From: Neurospora tetraspora
Lineage: Eukaryota; Ascomycota; Sordariomycetes; Sordariales; Sordariaceae
DNA length: 64,000 bases
Reading direction: 5' to 3'
Assembly: GCF_033439725.1 (NCBI RefSeq)
Contig: NW_026944384.1
Span: forward strand, 4,960,001-5,024,000
A program made the position numbers and the translations under genes. Each line of letters starts with the position of its first letter. The first letter of the stretch is position 1. The notes under the pieces were generated by a model, which saw only the letters and a list, made by a program, of their open reading frames with translations, ran no database searches and was not told where the DNA came from. This document shows positions 62,051 to 64,000 of this stretch, one piece after another.

Positions 62051-64000
62051 ATGAACGGCGGCAATGACGCCTACAACGCTAGCTGGCGGTCATCGCAGTC
62101 TTTTGACCGCCGACGCGCCAGCCATGATCACCGTCCAGGCCTCTACACCTTGGGCTCGAACCAGAGCACTGCGAGCATCTTTGAGGATGTCGAGATGGCA
62201 CACGACGAGGTACGTATTCTTCCCCCGTTACCGTGGTGCAGTTTGTGTTGTATCTAACAGTGGCGGCAACAGCTCTACTCTGGCCCTATGGCAGAGTCGC
62301 TCCCAACCAGTGTGTCCGCATTCAACCACCGCCGAGCTCGCGCCGACTCTACCACTAGCTTCTCTTTCTACCAAGAAGATATCGATGAACGTTTCGAAAC
62401 AGGCGAGGTCGCCTCGATCGAAGACCTTGACGAATTACCGTTCGAAGATGACTATGAAGACGACGTTGGCGCATCAGAGATGGGTTCATCAGACTTGGAA
62501 CGCCAAGCTCCAGACGACGAATACATGCTCAACAGACGGTCCTCAACTCAGTCAAGGAGATCTGGGCATAGTCGGGTTCTGCGCAGAGACAGCGGTGTAT
62601 CAGCAAGCAGCGGACATGGTGGAAACCGTACCAGCCAAAAAGTATACATGGTAAACGAAGATCTCTATATCGCCATCGCTGGATTCCGCACGAGTACTCT
62701 CGGCCTGGCTGTTTACATCCTCATATGCTTATTGACCTTTGGAGTCGGCTGGCTTCTGTTCCGATGGGTGCCTAGATGGCATGTCAAGCTGGTTGGACGC
62801 CCATCTTCACTACGGGACTGTCAGTGGGTGGTTATTGAAAACTCATGGAACGAGATGGCCATCCTTAACGTTGACTCAAAGCCTTATGGGCGTGTCCTTT
62901 CGACTGTCTTCGGATCTCCGGGTAAACTGGCCAACTATTCGTTGGATGAAGACCATGACCCAATCATCCAGGACCTCCGCATGATCAACTACCGCTACGT
63001 GCGCTTTTTCTACCACCCGCTCAAGGATAAGTTCATTCTTTGTAATGGCTGGAAGGATCCGCTCTGGACAGACGTCCAAACAATTCGCTCTGGTATCGAC
63101 AGCGAGGAGAAGAGCCATCGAGATGCCGTCTTTGGAGGAAATCTAATTGACATCGAAGAAAAGTCTACTTTCCGCCTCTTGGCCGACGAGGTAAGGTGTT
63201 CATCTTTGTGTTGTTGCGGCGCATACGAGCTAACACTATGACTTCAAGGTCTTCCACCCCTTCTATGTGTTCCAGATTGCCAGTTTGATATTATGGTCAG
63301 TTGATGAGTACTATTATTATGCCGTCGCTATTTTCGTCATGTCGGTTGGCAGCATTGTAGCTACTCTTATCGAAACCAAATCGACAATGAAGAGGCTACG
63401 GGAAATTTCCCGGTTTGTATGCGACGTTAGGGTGCTCAGGAATGGCTTTTGTAAGTTCGAGACTACCCTCTCCGAGTGGTTTTGCAAGTTGCTAACACGT
63501 ACAGGGCGCCACGTCTCTTCCAGTGATCTTGTACCTGGTGACATTTACGAGGTCAGCGATCCGAGCCTCGGCCAGTTTCCTGCGGACAGTCTTCTACTTG
63601 GCGGCGACTGCATCGTTAACGAGAGCATGCTCACCGGTGAATCCGTGCCGGTATCCAAGACCCCGGCAACCGATCAGTCGCTCCGGAATCTGGATCTTGG
63701 TGCCTCTACCGTGCTTCCAGAAGTAGCGAAACACTTCTTGTTTTGCGGGACAAAGATCATCCGTGCTCGCAGGCCTCAAGATGACCACAATGAGGAGGCT
63801 GTTGCCCTCGCTCTTGTTGTCAGAACGGGATTCAACACCACTAAAGGAGCTTTGGTTCGGTCGATGCTTTTCCCCAAGCCGTCGGGCTTCAAGTTTTACC
63901 GCGATTCGTTCCGATACATCTCTGTCATGGCATGCGTTGCAATGGTTGGGTTTGCGGCCTCGTTCATCAACTTCATACGGCTCAACCTGTCATGGCATCT
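62051..64000 (+). CDS. P5B-type ATPase (YPK9/ATP13A2 group), 3' end outside window
   Basis: N-terminal part of a P5-type ATPase, the vacuolar/lysosomal group containing yeast Ypk9 and human ATP13A2, which exports polyamines from the lysosome. Exons 62051-62209, 62273-63190, 63249-63450 and 63505-64000 (open at the window edge); about 591 codons are visible. An acidic, Ser-rich N-terminus (residues 1-190) is followed by a hydrophobic segment ([18 protein letters not shown]) that P5B members use as a membrane anchor, the first transmembrane pair, and the actuator domain with LVPGDIYEV and the TGES loop in [11 protein letters not shown]. The phosphorylation site lies beyond the window. Substrate is inferred from the family only. 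Confidence 0.93.

Overview
This window is nuclear DNA of a filamentous ascomycete. Protein content and gene structure (short introns with GTANGT-type donors, CTAAC-type branch sites and YAG acceptors; compact genes separated by 0.3-7 kb) fit a Sordariomycete, most likely Neurospora or a close relative; the genus is an inference from style, not proof. I support 19 protein-coding genes: 17 complete and 2 cut by the window ends. I see no transposon, RIP-degraded repeat, tRNA, rRNA or CRISPR array. For the 17 complete genes I worked out exon joins by hand; each gives an uninterrupted frame.

Left part (1-18.4 kb): a GH115 alpha-glucuronidase (5' end outside), a mitochondrial ABHD11-type hydrolase, a Rab18-type GTPase, ribosomal protein S1 (S3Ae), a small spliced orphan gene, then a 7.5 kb stretch without a convincing gene. 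Middle (18.4-36.8 kb): URC1-type GTP cyclohydrolase II-like protein, ELF1, uracil phosphoribosyltransferase, the cohesin-release factor WAPL, Rheb, cytosolic seryl-tRNA synthetase and a small Zn2Cys6 protein. Right part (40.5-64 kb): a C78/ZUP1-type peptidase with zinc fingers, ITPase (HAM1), FAP7/AK6, class V myosin, 3-phosphoglycerate dehydrogenase, NAP1 and the start of a P5B (YPK9/ATP13A2) ATPase.

Most genes are housekeeping and unrelated. Two links stand out. URC1 and uracil phosphoribosyltransferase, both tied to the URC route of uracil breakdown, flank ELF1 within 6 kb. Seryl-tRNA synthetase and phosphoglycerate dehydrogenase, both in serine metabolism, each carry a perfect TGACTCA (Gcn4/CPC1-type) site upstream. 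The most unusual structures are a 4-nucleotide micro-exon needed to keep URC1 in frame and two consecutive GC-AG introns in the seryl-tRNA synthetase gene. I found no clear new multi-gene system; the best leads for new biology are the micro-exon, the URC1/FUR1 neighbourhood, the ZUP1-like peptidase and the orphan gene at 10.4-10.9 kb.
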